Shown: in pieces, positions 56,663 through 64,000 of the stretch
How positions within the stretch are numbered: position 1 is the first letter of the stretch
How the letters are laid out: the number at the start of each line of letters is the position of its first letter
Assembly (NCBI GenBank): GCA_016432725.1
Contig: JACJDG010000003.1
Coordinates: 7,656,001 to 7,720,000 of the forward strand
Source: Streptomyces sp. DHE7-1
GTDB taxonomy: Bacteria > Actinomycetota > Actinomycetes > Streptomycetales > Streptomycetaceae
Direction: 5' to 3'
Length of the DNA stretch: 64,000 nt
Notes under the pieces: generated by a model
Databases searched by the model: none
Seen by the model: only the letters and a program-made list of their open reading frames with translations
Told to the model about the DNA's origin: nothing
Translations under genes and position numbers: made by a program

Positions 56663-58309
56663 TCAGGCGGTGGACGCGGTGTGGACGCGTCGCCCGTTGA
56701 CGTAGGTGAGGTGGACACGGGTGTCGGCGATGGCCTCGGGCGGAACCGCGAAGGGGTCCCGGTCGAGCACGACGAGGTCGGCCCGGTTGCCGGGGCGGAG
56801 GCTTCCGGTGTCGTCGAGGTGGTTCACATAGGCGCTGCCCGCCGTGTAGGCGGTGAGCGCGGTGGTGAGATCCAGAGCTTGCCCGGGCAGGAACGGCTTG
56901 TCGGAGGCGCCGGGCAGGACGCGGTTGACGGCTACATGGATGCCGGCCAGGGGGTCGGGACTGGAGACGGGCCAGTCACTGCCGGCGGCGAGGGTGGTGC
57001 CGGCGCGCAGGAGGTCACCGAAGGGATACTGCCAGGCCGAGCGCTCCGGGCCGAGGAACGGGATGGTGAGATCGTCCATCTGCGGCTCATGGGCGGCCCA
57101 GAGGGCCTGGATGTTGGCGGTGGCCCCCAACTGCCGGAAACGGTGGATGTCGTCGGGGTGGACGACCTGGAGGTGGGCCAGGTGGGGGCGGGTGTCACGG
57201 GTGCCGTTGGCCGCGCGAGCGGCGGCGACGGCGTCGAGGGCTTCGCGCACCGCGCGGTCGCCCAGAGCGTGGAAGTGGACCTGGAAGTCGGCGGCGTCCA
57301 GGGCGGTGACGTACCGCTTGAGGGCTTCGGGATCGACGAAGCTCAGACCGCTGTTGCCGGTGGCGCATCCGCAGCCGTCGAGATAGGGGGCGGTCATGGC
57401 CGCGGTGTGGTTCTCCGCGACCCCGTCCTGCATGATCTTGACCGTGGAGCAGCGGAGATTGCCGTGGGTGAGGCGCTGCCGGTTGTGCAGCAGGTCGGGG
57501 ATCTGTTCTTCGCCGACGGACCTGCGCCACCACAGCGCGCCGGTCACCGAAGCGGTCAGGGTGCGGTCGCGGGCCGCGGTGAGATAGGCGTCGGAGGGGT
57601 CGGGGTAGCCGTCCGCCCCGCACAGCAGGGCGTCCTGCCAGGCGGTGATGCCGAGGCCGTGCAGGAGTTCCTGGGCGCGCAGGAGTCCGGCGAGCCGGTC
57701 GGCCGCGGTCTTCGGCGGCAGGTGGGCGCCGACCAGGCTCACCGCGCCTTCCTGGAGCATGCCCACGGGGACGCCGGCCGGGTCGCGTTCGATGCGGCCG
57801 TCCTGCGGGTCGGGGGTGGCGGCGGTGATGCCGGCGATGTCCAGGGCCCGGGAGTTGACCCATGCGCCGTGGTGGTCCCGGTTGACCAGGTAGACGGGCC
57901 GGTCGGGTACCAGGATGTCGAGGAACTGCCGGGTCGGTATACCGCCCTCGAAACTCTCCATGGACCAGCCGCCACCGGTGATCCACTCCCTGTCCGGGTG
58001 GGCGTCGGCATAGGCGCGGATGCGGCGGGCGTACTCGTCGGGGTCGGTGGTCCCGGTCAGGTCGCACTCGCCGAGTTCGATGCCGCCCATGACGGCGTGG
58101 ATGTGGGCGTCCTGGAAGCCGGGCAGCAGCAGGCGGCCGTGCAGGTCGACGACCTCCGTGCGCGTTCCGATGAGGTCCTTGACCTCGTCGTGACCGACAG
58201 CGGTGATACGGCCGTCGGCGACGGCCAGGGTGGTGGCCCGGGTGCGGGCCGGGTCCGTGGCCAGGACCGGGCCGTTGGTGAAGACGAGGTCTGCGGCGGG
58301 CTGGGACAT
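56663..58309 (-). CDS. Amidohydrolase family 3 protein (YtcJ-like)
   Basis: A 548-residue metal-dependent hydrolase. The N-terminal strand-barrel metal motif is GFQDAHIHAVMG, followed by WITGGGWSMESFEGG, the HFHALGD metal His, the HLAHLQVVHPDD segment and the late SDWPVSSPDP Asp, all typical of the YtcJ/N-substituted-formamide deformylase group. It probably acts on amides, formamides or cyclic ureas. ATG 58309 gives the family length; the open frame upstream is unsupported. It lies 55 bp after the permease gene, so it is in one operon with it. Confidence 0.88.
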   Translation of the reverse strand: MSQPAADLVFTNGPVLATDPARTRATTLAVADGRITAVGHDEVKDLIGTRTEVVDLHGRLLLPGFQDAHIHAVMGGIELGECDLTGTTDPDEYARRIRAYADAHPDREWITGGGWSMESFEGGIPTRQFLDILVPDRPVYLVNRDHHGAWVNSRALDIAGITAATPDPQDGRIERDPAGVPVGMLQEGAVSLVGAHLPPKTAADRLAGLLRAQELLHGLGITAWQDALLCGADGYPDPSDAYLTAARDRTLTASVTGALWWRRSVGEEQIPDLLHNRQRLTHGNLRCSTVKIMQDGVAENHTAAMTAPYLDGCGCATGNSGLSFVDPEALKRYVTALDAADFQVHFHALGDRAVREALDAVAAARAANGTRDTRPHLAHLQVVHPDDIHRFRQLGATANIQALWAAHEPQMDDLTIPFLGPERSAWQYPFGDLLRAGTTLAAGSDWPVSSPDPLAGIHVAVNRVLPGASDKPFLPGQALDLTTALTAYTAGSAYVNHLDDTGSLRPGNRADLVVLDRDPFAVPPEAIADTRVHLTYVNGRRVHTASTA

Positions 58310-58364
58310 GAGGTGGGAGCGTCCAATCGCTGGTATGTGTGGCGGAGTTGGCGGGGCGCCGCGG

Positions 58365-59852
58365 TCAGGGGAGGGACTCGGCCTCGGTCGCCGGGATGGT
58401 GGCACCGGGCGTCGTCGCCGGGGCGAAGGCGGGTGCACGGCGGTACCACTTGGCGACCGCCGACACCACGAGGCCGGCCGCGAGGATCACCATGGGGCAC
58501 AGCAGGTTGAACCAGCCGTTGTCGACGCTGATGGCGAAGGTGTCGCTGAGGGTCGCGTAGTACAGCACGAGGTAGGCGCCGAGGGCGAACAAGAGGGCGG
58601 CGCACACGGACGGCACGAGGACGGCCAGGACGGCTTCGCGCGGACTGGTGCGGACGAGACCGCGGAAGCGCAGGGCACAGGCGATGGCGGTGAGCCCGTA
58701 GTACAGCGCGACGAGTATGCCGATGGCGTTCACCGCGGCCAGGATCGCCTCGTTGAGCTTGGGAATCACCACGGTCAGGACGGCGACGGCGGCGGAGACG
58801 ACCGTGACGATCACGGTGCCGGCGGTGGGCCCGCCGTGCCGGGCGCTGATACGTGCCCAGACGGGGCCGAGGGTGCCCTCGCGGCTCATGGCCAGGGTCA
58901 GCCGGGCGGTGGGGATGATGCCGGCCTGCAGGGAGGCGACGGCCGAGAACATCAGGGCGATCAGCGGCAAGGTGGCCCAGGGCTCGTCGGCGAGCCGGGA
59001 GGCGTAGTAGGTCAGGCCCTGGGCACCGGTGCCGCTCATCTCGGAGGCGGTCATGACGCGTTGGAAGGCGACGGCGCCCAGGAGGAACAGTCCGAGCATG
59101 GTGAACAGGGCGATGTAGCTGCCGCGGGCCGCGTCACCGGCCCGCTTCGTCTCCTCGGTGACCGAGAACGCGGCGTCCCAGCCCCAGTAGAAGAAGACCG
59201 CCAGGACGAGACCCTGGGCCAGGGCGGAGGGAGAGCCGAAGGCGAACGGGCTGAACCAGGAGAGGGAGAAGGGCTGGTCGCCCGCGATCAGACCCCAGCA
59301 ACTGAAGACCAGCAGCACGGCGTACTCGAAGACGAGCAGATAGGTCTGCAGACGGGTGGCCTTGTTCACGCCCGTCACGGCGGTCACGGTGACCGCGGCC
59401 AGCACGAGCAGGCCGATCAGGGTGCACTGGAGAGTGGAGTTGGCGTCCAGGTGCCGGCCGAGGAGGCTGTCGATGCCGGCCTTGTGGGCGCACTGCACCA
59501 GGACGGAGCCGGTCACGGACGTGGTGTAGGCGAGGAAGACGACGCCACCGGCGAGCGGGACCCAGCCGGCGATCATCCCGAGCCATGGGCCCATGCTGCG
59601 CCCCACCCATGTGTATCCGGCGCCGCAGTTCGGCTCCGCCTTGTTCAGGCGGGCGTACGCGCTGGCGATGCCGAGCATCGGCAGGAAGCCGAGCAGCAGG
59701 ATGAATGGCGTCTGCCGTCCGGTGATCGAGGCGAGCACGCCCATACCGATACCGATGCTGGTGGTCGCGGCGGTGCTCGAAGCGGCCAGTACGACGCCGT
59801 CGACGACGCCCAGAGACTTCTTCAGCTGCGGGGACGAGGTGGTGTGTTTCAT
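58365..59852 (-). CDS. APC-superfamily amino acid/amine permease
   Basis: A 495-residue, 12-helix proton- or sodium-coupled transporter. The start region SSTAATTSIGIGMGVLASIT and the NCGAGYTWVGR turn after helix 2 are typical of APC proteins for amines and amino acids. ATG 59852 (MKHTTSSPQLKKSLG) sits at a cytosolic N-terminus. It heads the operon with the amidohydrolase, which suggests uptake of the hydrolase's substrate or a product amine. The divergent TetR gene is the likely regulator. Confidence 0.9.
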   Translation of the reverse strand: MKHTTSSPQLKKSLGVVDGVVLAASSTAATTSIGIGMGVLASITGRQTPFILLLGFLPMLGIASAYARLNKAEPNCGAGYTWVGRSMGPWLGMIAGWVPLAGGVVFLAYTTSVTGSVLVQCAHKAGIDSLLGRHLDANSTLQCTLIGLLVLAAVTVTAVTGVNKATRLQTYLLVFEYAVLLVFSCWGLIAGDQPFSLSWFSPFAFGSPSALAQGLVLAVFFYWGWDAAFSVTEETKRAGDAARGSYIALFTMLGLFLLGAVAFQRVMTASEMSGTGAQGLTYYASRLADEPWATLPLIALMFSAVASLQAGIIPTARLTLAMSREGTLGPVWARISARHGGPTAGTVIVTVVSAAVAVLTVVIPKLNEAILAAVNAIGILVALYYGLTAIACALRFRGLVRTSPREAVLAVLVPSVCAALLFALGAYLVLYYATLSDTFAISVDNGWFNLLCPMVILAAGLVVSAVAKWYRRAPAFAPATTPGATIPATEAESLP

Positions 59853-60185
59853 GGGCAACCGATCCAGGGTGGCGGGACGCACGCGCGGCGTCCGTGAGCG
59901 GTGGAGGAGGGTGTGCCGGTGCGGCGGCTGGGCCGCGTTGGTCTGGTGACCGTCGCCGCGTTGCGGCGAAGGAGTGGTGGATGGGCCGGACCCGCCCAGG
60001 CACAGCCGTGCCGCCGACCCGTCGGAATAGGCCGGCCTGTACCTATCCCGCGCGGTGTCTGACGGCGCGAGCTGGCGCGGACGTGTCGCGCTGGCGGAGC
60101 CACATCAAACAGCTCTGGACTTTTAAGGTCAATCGCGTTGTCATAAGAGCGTCCGCCGCACTTTCCCCCATGGATCGGACTCCGG
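59853..60185. promoter_or_regulatory. Divergent control region; TTGACC-N17-TTTGAT promoter towards the permease
   Basis: A -35 TTGACC and a -10 TTTGAT on the minus strand (60104-60132, 17-bp spacer) lie 250 bp before the permease start, implying a long leader. No gene is seen in the remaining sequence. Confidence 0.5.
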
Positions 60186-60916
60186 GTGAGCACCTTCGGT
60201 GACATGGACGACGCCGGCCCCGCCGGCCGGCTCGCGGCCGGGCGGCGGCGCCGTACGACGCGTACGGGTACGGTGCTCAGCCAGGAGCTGATCGTGCGGA
60301 CGGCGATCCGCCTGCTGAGCCAGCACGGCAACGACGCGCTGAGCGTGCGACGCCTCGGCATCGCGCTGGGAGCCGACCCGTCGGCGCTGTACCGCTACTT
60401 CCGCAGCACCGACGACCTCGTCCTCGCCGTGGCGGACGAACTGATCGGCATGAGCCTCGAGAACGTGCGGCCCACCGGCGACTGGCGTGACGACCTGCGC
60501 CTCATCGGGATGAACCTGCATCGCACGTACACCGCTCACCCGCATGTCGCGGTGCTCGCGGCCTCCCGGGTCACCCGCCGCCCCAACGAGATGAGAGGCG
60601 TGGAGCTCGGGCTGGGAATCCTCCGGGGCGCCGGATTCGGACCGCGGGACGCGGGCCTCTACTACCACCGGTTCATAGACTTCACCCTGGGCTTCGCCGC
60701 CATCGACGCGGCCGCCACCGCCCTGCCGCTGGAAGCCGGCGCGGCCGACCGGGCGGCCTGGCAGGGGGTGTACGCCTCCTTGCCCCCGACGAGTACCCCC
60801 GCATCGCGGAATCCGCTGACACCCTGGCGCGGACGATGAGCGCCAGCGCCTACCCCGGCGCTCTGGAGGTCTTCCTCGACGGACTGAAGGCCGCACTCGA
60901 CCGGACCGCCCCGTGA
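60186..60916 (+). CDS. TetR family regulator (one frameshift near 3' end)
   Basis: A protein of about 243 residues. HTH at about 33-78 (IVRTAIRLLSQHGNDALSVR, then ALGADPSALYRYFRSTDDLV) and a helical C-domain. The literal frame ends in an unlikely Pro/Arg tail at 60839. One added base at the C5 run 60783-60787 gives DEYPRIAESADTLARTM and a stop at 60914-60916. GTG 60186 or ATG 60204 may start it. Divergent from the APC-amidohydrolase operon, which it probably represses. Confidence 0.85.
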
Positions 60917-61175
60917 CCGCGAGATCGGGCCCTCGACCGATGCGGCCGGGGGCTACGGGGGAGTCGCCGTGCCCCGTGCCCCATCGGCTTGTGTATGCCT
61001 CGGCGCCGTCTCTGGTTGCCGGGGTGCCGGCCCGCGGGCGGTGTTCGGCCCGGATGGCGCGGACGCGGCGGTGCGGCCAGGGGCGGCGGCCGGGCGCCGT
61101 GCCTGCCGGGTGACGCCCCGCATACGGCCTCGGTGATGCCGGCGCCACGTCCACCCGGGCTGCGCACCGGGCGGA

Positions 61176-62842
61176 TCACTCGCGTCGTTCGGACGGCGCG
61201 GAAACCGTTCTGTCGTCGACGTCGTGCGACGGGGCGGGGTCGAGCAGCACACCCGCGTTGAGGATCCCGGCCGGATCGAGCGCCTGTTTCGCGGCGCGCA
61301 GAGCCAGCGCGAAGGGTTCCGGGCGCTGGAGGTCGTAGCCGGGCCGGTGGTCGCGGCCGACCGCGTGATGGTGGGTGACGGTCGCACCGTGCTCGTGGAG
61401 GAGGCTCATGGACGCGGACTTGATCTCGTCCCACATGGCCACTTCCGAGCCGCGCCTGCCCGGTGCGATCACGGTGAAGTAGGGCGCGGGACCGTCCGGA
61501 TAGACGTGTGTGAAGCGGCAGTTGATCGTGCCGGCCGCGCCCGTCACCTCCTCCAGGATCTCGGTCAGCCCACTGCGCACCGCCGCGTACAACTCCGGGG
61601 CACGGTCCCAGGTGCACGCTGTTTCGAAGGTCTCGCTGATCACGCTCATACGGGCGAGCCCGTCGCGGAGATAGGGCATCTTCAGAAATGCCGAACGCCA
61701 GGTGTTCGCGGCGGTGTCCGCGCCACCGGATTCCCTGGCGGCGGGTGTGCCCCCGTGGTCACGTGCGAGGGCGAGCAGGGTGGCCAGACGTTCCTCGACG
61801 GGCGAGTGTGCCGATTCCTCGCCCAGGACGAGGATGCTCTCACCCTTGTGCGCGACGCCGGCCAGGGCGGCCTCCCCCGGATCGAGGAGCCGGCAGTTCG
61901 CCGGATGCAGACCCGACTGCGCGATGGCGCGCACCGCGTCCATGGCACTGACGATGTCGTCGAAGACAACCGTGGCCGAGGCCTTGTGCCGGGGTCGGTC
62001 CTGGAGCCGCATCCAGGCCTCGGTGATCACGCCGAGCGTGCCCTCGGACCCCAGGAAGAGCCGGTCGGGGGAAGGGCCCGCGCCCGACCCCGGCACCCGG
62101 AGCGACTGGTTGACGCCGACCGGGGTCACCACGCGCAGCGACTCCACGAGGTCGTCTATGTGCGTGTGGAGCGTGGCGTAGTGGCCGCCCGCCCGCGTCG
62201 CGAGCCAGCCGCCCAGCGTGGAGTACTCGAAGCTCTGGGGGAAGTGCCGCAAGGTCAGTCCGTGCGGTCGCAACTGCGCCTCCAGAGCGGGGCCCAGGAC
62301 ACCGGCCCGGATGCGTGCCGCGCGGCTGGTCCTGTCGATCTCCAGCACCTGGTTCATCGCTGTGAGGTCCAGTGAGACCACGCCGCGATGCCGGTCTGCG
62401 CGGTACTCGACGCCGCCGACGACCGAAGTGCCGCCACCGAAAGGCACCACGGCCACCTCGGCACCCGCCGCCCAGTCGAGGATGTCGACGACGTCCTGCT
62501 CGCTCCGGGGCGGGCGACCTGGTCGGGTGCCGCCGAGAGGTCCCCGCGCAGTGCGCGGACCACGTCGCGGTACGCCTTGCCGTAGGTGTGCGAGGCGCGG
62601 TCCCGGGGCGCGTCCGACATCAACGGGGCGAGTTCCGTTGGCGGTTCGACGCGCACTTTCGGCAGAGCGAGGGCGGAGACGTCGGGAACGGGGAGGGGAG
62701 CGTTCGGCGAGCCGGGGAGCAGACGCCCGAGTGCCGAACATTCGGCGTCGGACAGTGCCTTGATCTCGGCGCCCCAGCCCCACCAGGAGCGGCGGGGGGC
62801 GGTACCGGTCGAAGGCGCCTCGCTGTTCGTGCTGTCGGCCAC
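61176..62842 (-). CDS. FAD-binding oxidase, alkyldihydroxyacetonephosphate synthase-like (one frameshift)
   Basis: A protein of about 555 residues of the VAO/PCMH flavoprotein group. The opening RRSWWGWGAEIKALSD and the distal HHHAVGRDHRPGYDL are typical of AGPS-like enzymes, which exchange an acyl group of DHAP for a fatty alcohol to start ether lipids. The FAD loop PFGGGTSVVGG and EGTLGVITEAWMRL are intact. One base is missing at 62507-62510, between the N-terminal and FAD domains. GTG 62842 has GGAAGG at 9 bp. It is divergent from a TetR gene with shared operators. Confidence 0.85.
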
Positions 62843-62858
62843 GGTGATTGACCTTCCA

Positions 62859-62882
62859 GTAATTTACCCCTAGGTAATTTAC
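62859..62882. promoter_or_regulatory. Twin GTAATTTAC palindromes between the FAD oxidase and TetR genes
   Basis: GTAA-T-TTAC occurs at 62859-62867 and 62874-62882, 15 bp apart. It overlaps the -35 area of the TetR gene (-10 TATAGT 62890-62895, then ATG at +7). It is AT-rich against the surrounding GC-rich DNA, and is the likely operator for both divergent genes. Confidence 0.75.
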
Positions 62883-62901
62883 CGCAACGTATAGTTCTGC
62901 C

Positions 62902-63570
62902 ATGACAACCGCAAGATCCTCGACGCCACCGGATCCCCTGGACGGCGATCGGGAACGGAACCGCCCCGGTACGCGCGCGGGCACCAAAGGCGTACCGCGG
63001 GCCCACCGGGAACAGCAGATCCTGGACGCCGCCGTCGAGGAGTTCGGAAGACACGGATACGCGGCGGCGTCCATGGCGGAGATCGCCCGCCGCGTCGGCG
63101 TGACGAAACCCCTGCTGTACACCTACTTCGGCTCCAAAGACGGCCTCTGCATCGCCTGCCTCGACCGCATCGGCCCGCACCTGCTCGAGACGATCGAACG
63201 AGCCATGGCCTCGAACCCGCGGGAGGGCAGGCTGCCCCACACGGTCCTCACGGCCCTCTTCCAGGCTCTGGAAGGGCAACGGCACGCCTGGTTCGTGCTC
63301 TACGACCGAACCCTGCCACCCGGCTCCGAACCCTGGAGTGCGGCCCGTCGCCACCGCGAGGCCATCGACGAACTAGCGGCCACCGGCACGGCCGCACTGC
63401 TGCACGGCCAGGGAAACGACGACGCCCTGGACGCCGACGTGCTCAAGCACATATGGACGGGTACGGTCAGCGCACTGCTCGGCTGGTGGATCTCGCACCC
63501 CGACCTGTCCGCCCAGGACATGAGCGCACGCTGCGCCCGCCTCCTCACGGCCATCCGCAACGGTGCCTGA
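62902..63570 (+). CDS. TetR family regulator
   Basis: A 222-residue TetR protein. HTH at about 38-82 (QILDAAVEEFGRHGYAAASM, then VGVTKPLLYTYFGSKDGL) and an all-helical ligand domain. ATG 62902 follows TATAGT by six bases, so the mRNA is probably leaderless. It most likely represses the FAD oxidase gene and itself through the paired GTAATTTAC sites. The frame is intact. Confidence 0.9.
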   Translation: MTTARSSTPPDPLDGDRERNRPGTRAGTKGVPRAHREQQILDAAVEEFGRHGYAAASMAEIARRVGVTKPLLYTYFGSKDGLCIACLDRIGPHLLETIERAMASNPREGRLPHTVLTALFQALEGQRHAWFVLYDRTLPPGSEPWSAARRHREAIDELAATGTAALLHGQGNDDALDADVLKHIWTGTVSALLGWWISHPDLSAQDMSARCARLLTAIRNGA

Positions 63571-63795
63571 ACACGGCTGAACGCTCCGGCTGCTGCCAGA
63601 GGGAGAGCCGGGTGCTGCGCCGGTCCGTGGTCCGTGGTCCGTGGCTATGAAGCGTCGGTGCAGGCGAGCTGGGTGCCGCAGCCGGGCGGCGCCAGTATGA
63701 GAGCTGGATCGCCGTCGAAATCGGCGGGACGCAGTCGCGGGGCGGCTTCGGCGGCGTGCGCGAGGGGCCCAGGCGAACGCCGGTAAGCTGCGGCG

Positions 63796-64000
63796 ATGCG
63801 CACGGTCGAGGTTCTGTTGGACGAGGCGGCAGAGCTGGCCGTCCGGGAGGCCTGGCGGCGGCTCGCCGACGCGGGACTGCCCAGTCAGGCGCGCCACCGC
63901 TCACCTACCAACAGCCCGCACCTCACCCTGGCTGCCTGCCCGGAGCTGACCGCCCCGATCCGCTGGGAACTCGCCGAGGTGGCCGCCGCCCTGCCGCTTC
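63796..64000 (+). CDS. 2'-5' RNA ligase/cyclic phosphodiesterase-like protein; partial
   Basis: The first 68 codons of a gene cut by the right edge. ATG 63796 follows TAAGCT (63784-63789) by six bases, a leaderless start. SPHLTLA is the first H-x-T motif of the 2H phosphoesterase family; the second lies beyond the window. The preceding gap has a GGTCCGT triplicate near 63622-63642. Confidence 0.65.
   Translation, partial: MRTVEVLLDEAAELAVREAWRRLADAGLPSQARHRSPTNSPHLTLAACPELTAPIRWELAEVAAALPL

Noticed and set aside
63620..63645. Triplicate GGTCCGT
   Set aside because: Too short and few copies to call a functional repeat; probably slippage.

Overview
The window is a high-GC actinobacterial chromosome segment, almost certainly Streptomyces. 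The signs are third-codon GC bias, many ATG/GTG starts placed 6-7 bases after a TANNNT box (leaderless transcripts), a SapA-like protein, a GH18 chitinase with TGGTCT/CAG promoter boxes, a GntR/YtrA operon, an ECF sigma/CU044_5270 pair, a rifamycin phosphotransferase with its RAE box, and GC-rich hairpin terminators without U-tracts. It reads as an accessory, regulator-rich region. No tRNA, rRNA, CRISPR array or complete insertion sequence was seen.

Layout. 1-6.1 kb (minus): the N-terminal and middle part of an AT-less polyketide synthase that runs off the left edge (DH-ACP-ACP-KS-ACP-C-FkbH/HAD), with a 0.9 kb control region and a divergent fatty acid desaturase. 8.3-13.5 kb (minus): rifamycin phosphotransferase, then an XRE-NB-ARC-TPR regulator with its own palindrome. 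13.8-21.6 kb: secreted proteins, a YtrA-type operon carrying a MITE inside its membrane gene, a PAP2 phosphatase, a LmbE deacetylase and an ECF sigma operon. 21.8-30.8 kb: chitinase, P-loop kinase, CsbD and a small membrane protein behind sigma-B-like promoters, a two-component system and a large membrane protein. 30.8-38.5 kb: DUF1259-P450 operon, acetyltransferase, TetR, F420/NADP reductase, a membrane protein with a DGNHR domain, and an ASCH protein. 38.6-46.9 kb: HtpG with a heat-shock-type regulator, HEAT-like protein and lipoprotein, kinase-like protein, GNAT. 47-54.5 kb: acetyltransferase-TetR operon, SnoaL-like protein, a truncated reductase abutting a MerR/SoxR-type promoter and a VOC protein, an orphan ATP-synthase b-subunit paralogue, and an XRE-STAND-WD40 protein. 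54.8-64 kb: winged-helix regulator, amidohydrolase-APC permease operon with divergent TetR, FAD oxidase of the alkyl-DHAP synthase type divergent from another TetR, and the start of a 2'-5' RNA ligase-like gene.

A dominant property is that about 25 single-base deletions, nearly all in runs of 3-5 G or C, split 15 otherwise intact genes, htpG included. Every shift is in the deletion direction. This is most simply systematic homopolymer under-calling in the assembly, so those genes are annotated here as single loci with frameshifts rather than as pseudogenes. Genuine decay is limited to a truncated RibD-like reductase, an MmyB-type regulator tail and a possible DUF2716 scrap.

The most notable items are the odd PKS (ketosynthase lacking the HGTGT histidine, dehydratase Asp-to-Glu, terminal C-FkbH), the in-frame MITE, the RAE-controlled resistance gene, the stand-alone AtpF paralogue, the membrane DGNHR protein, and a set of well-formed operators.
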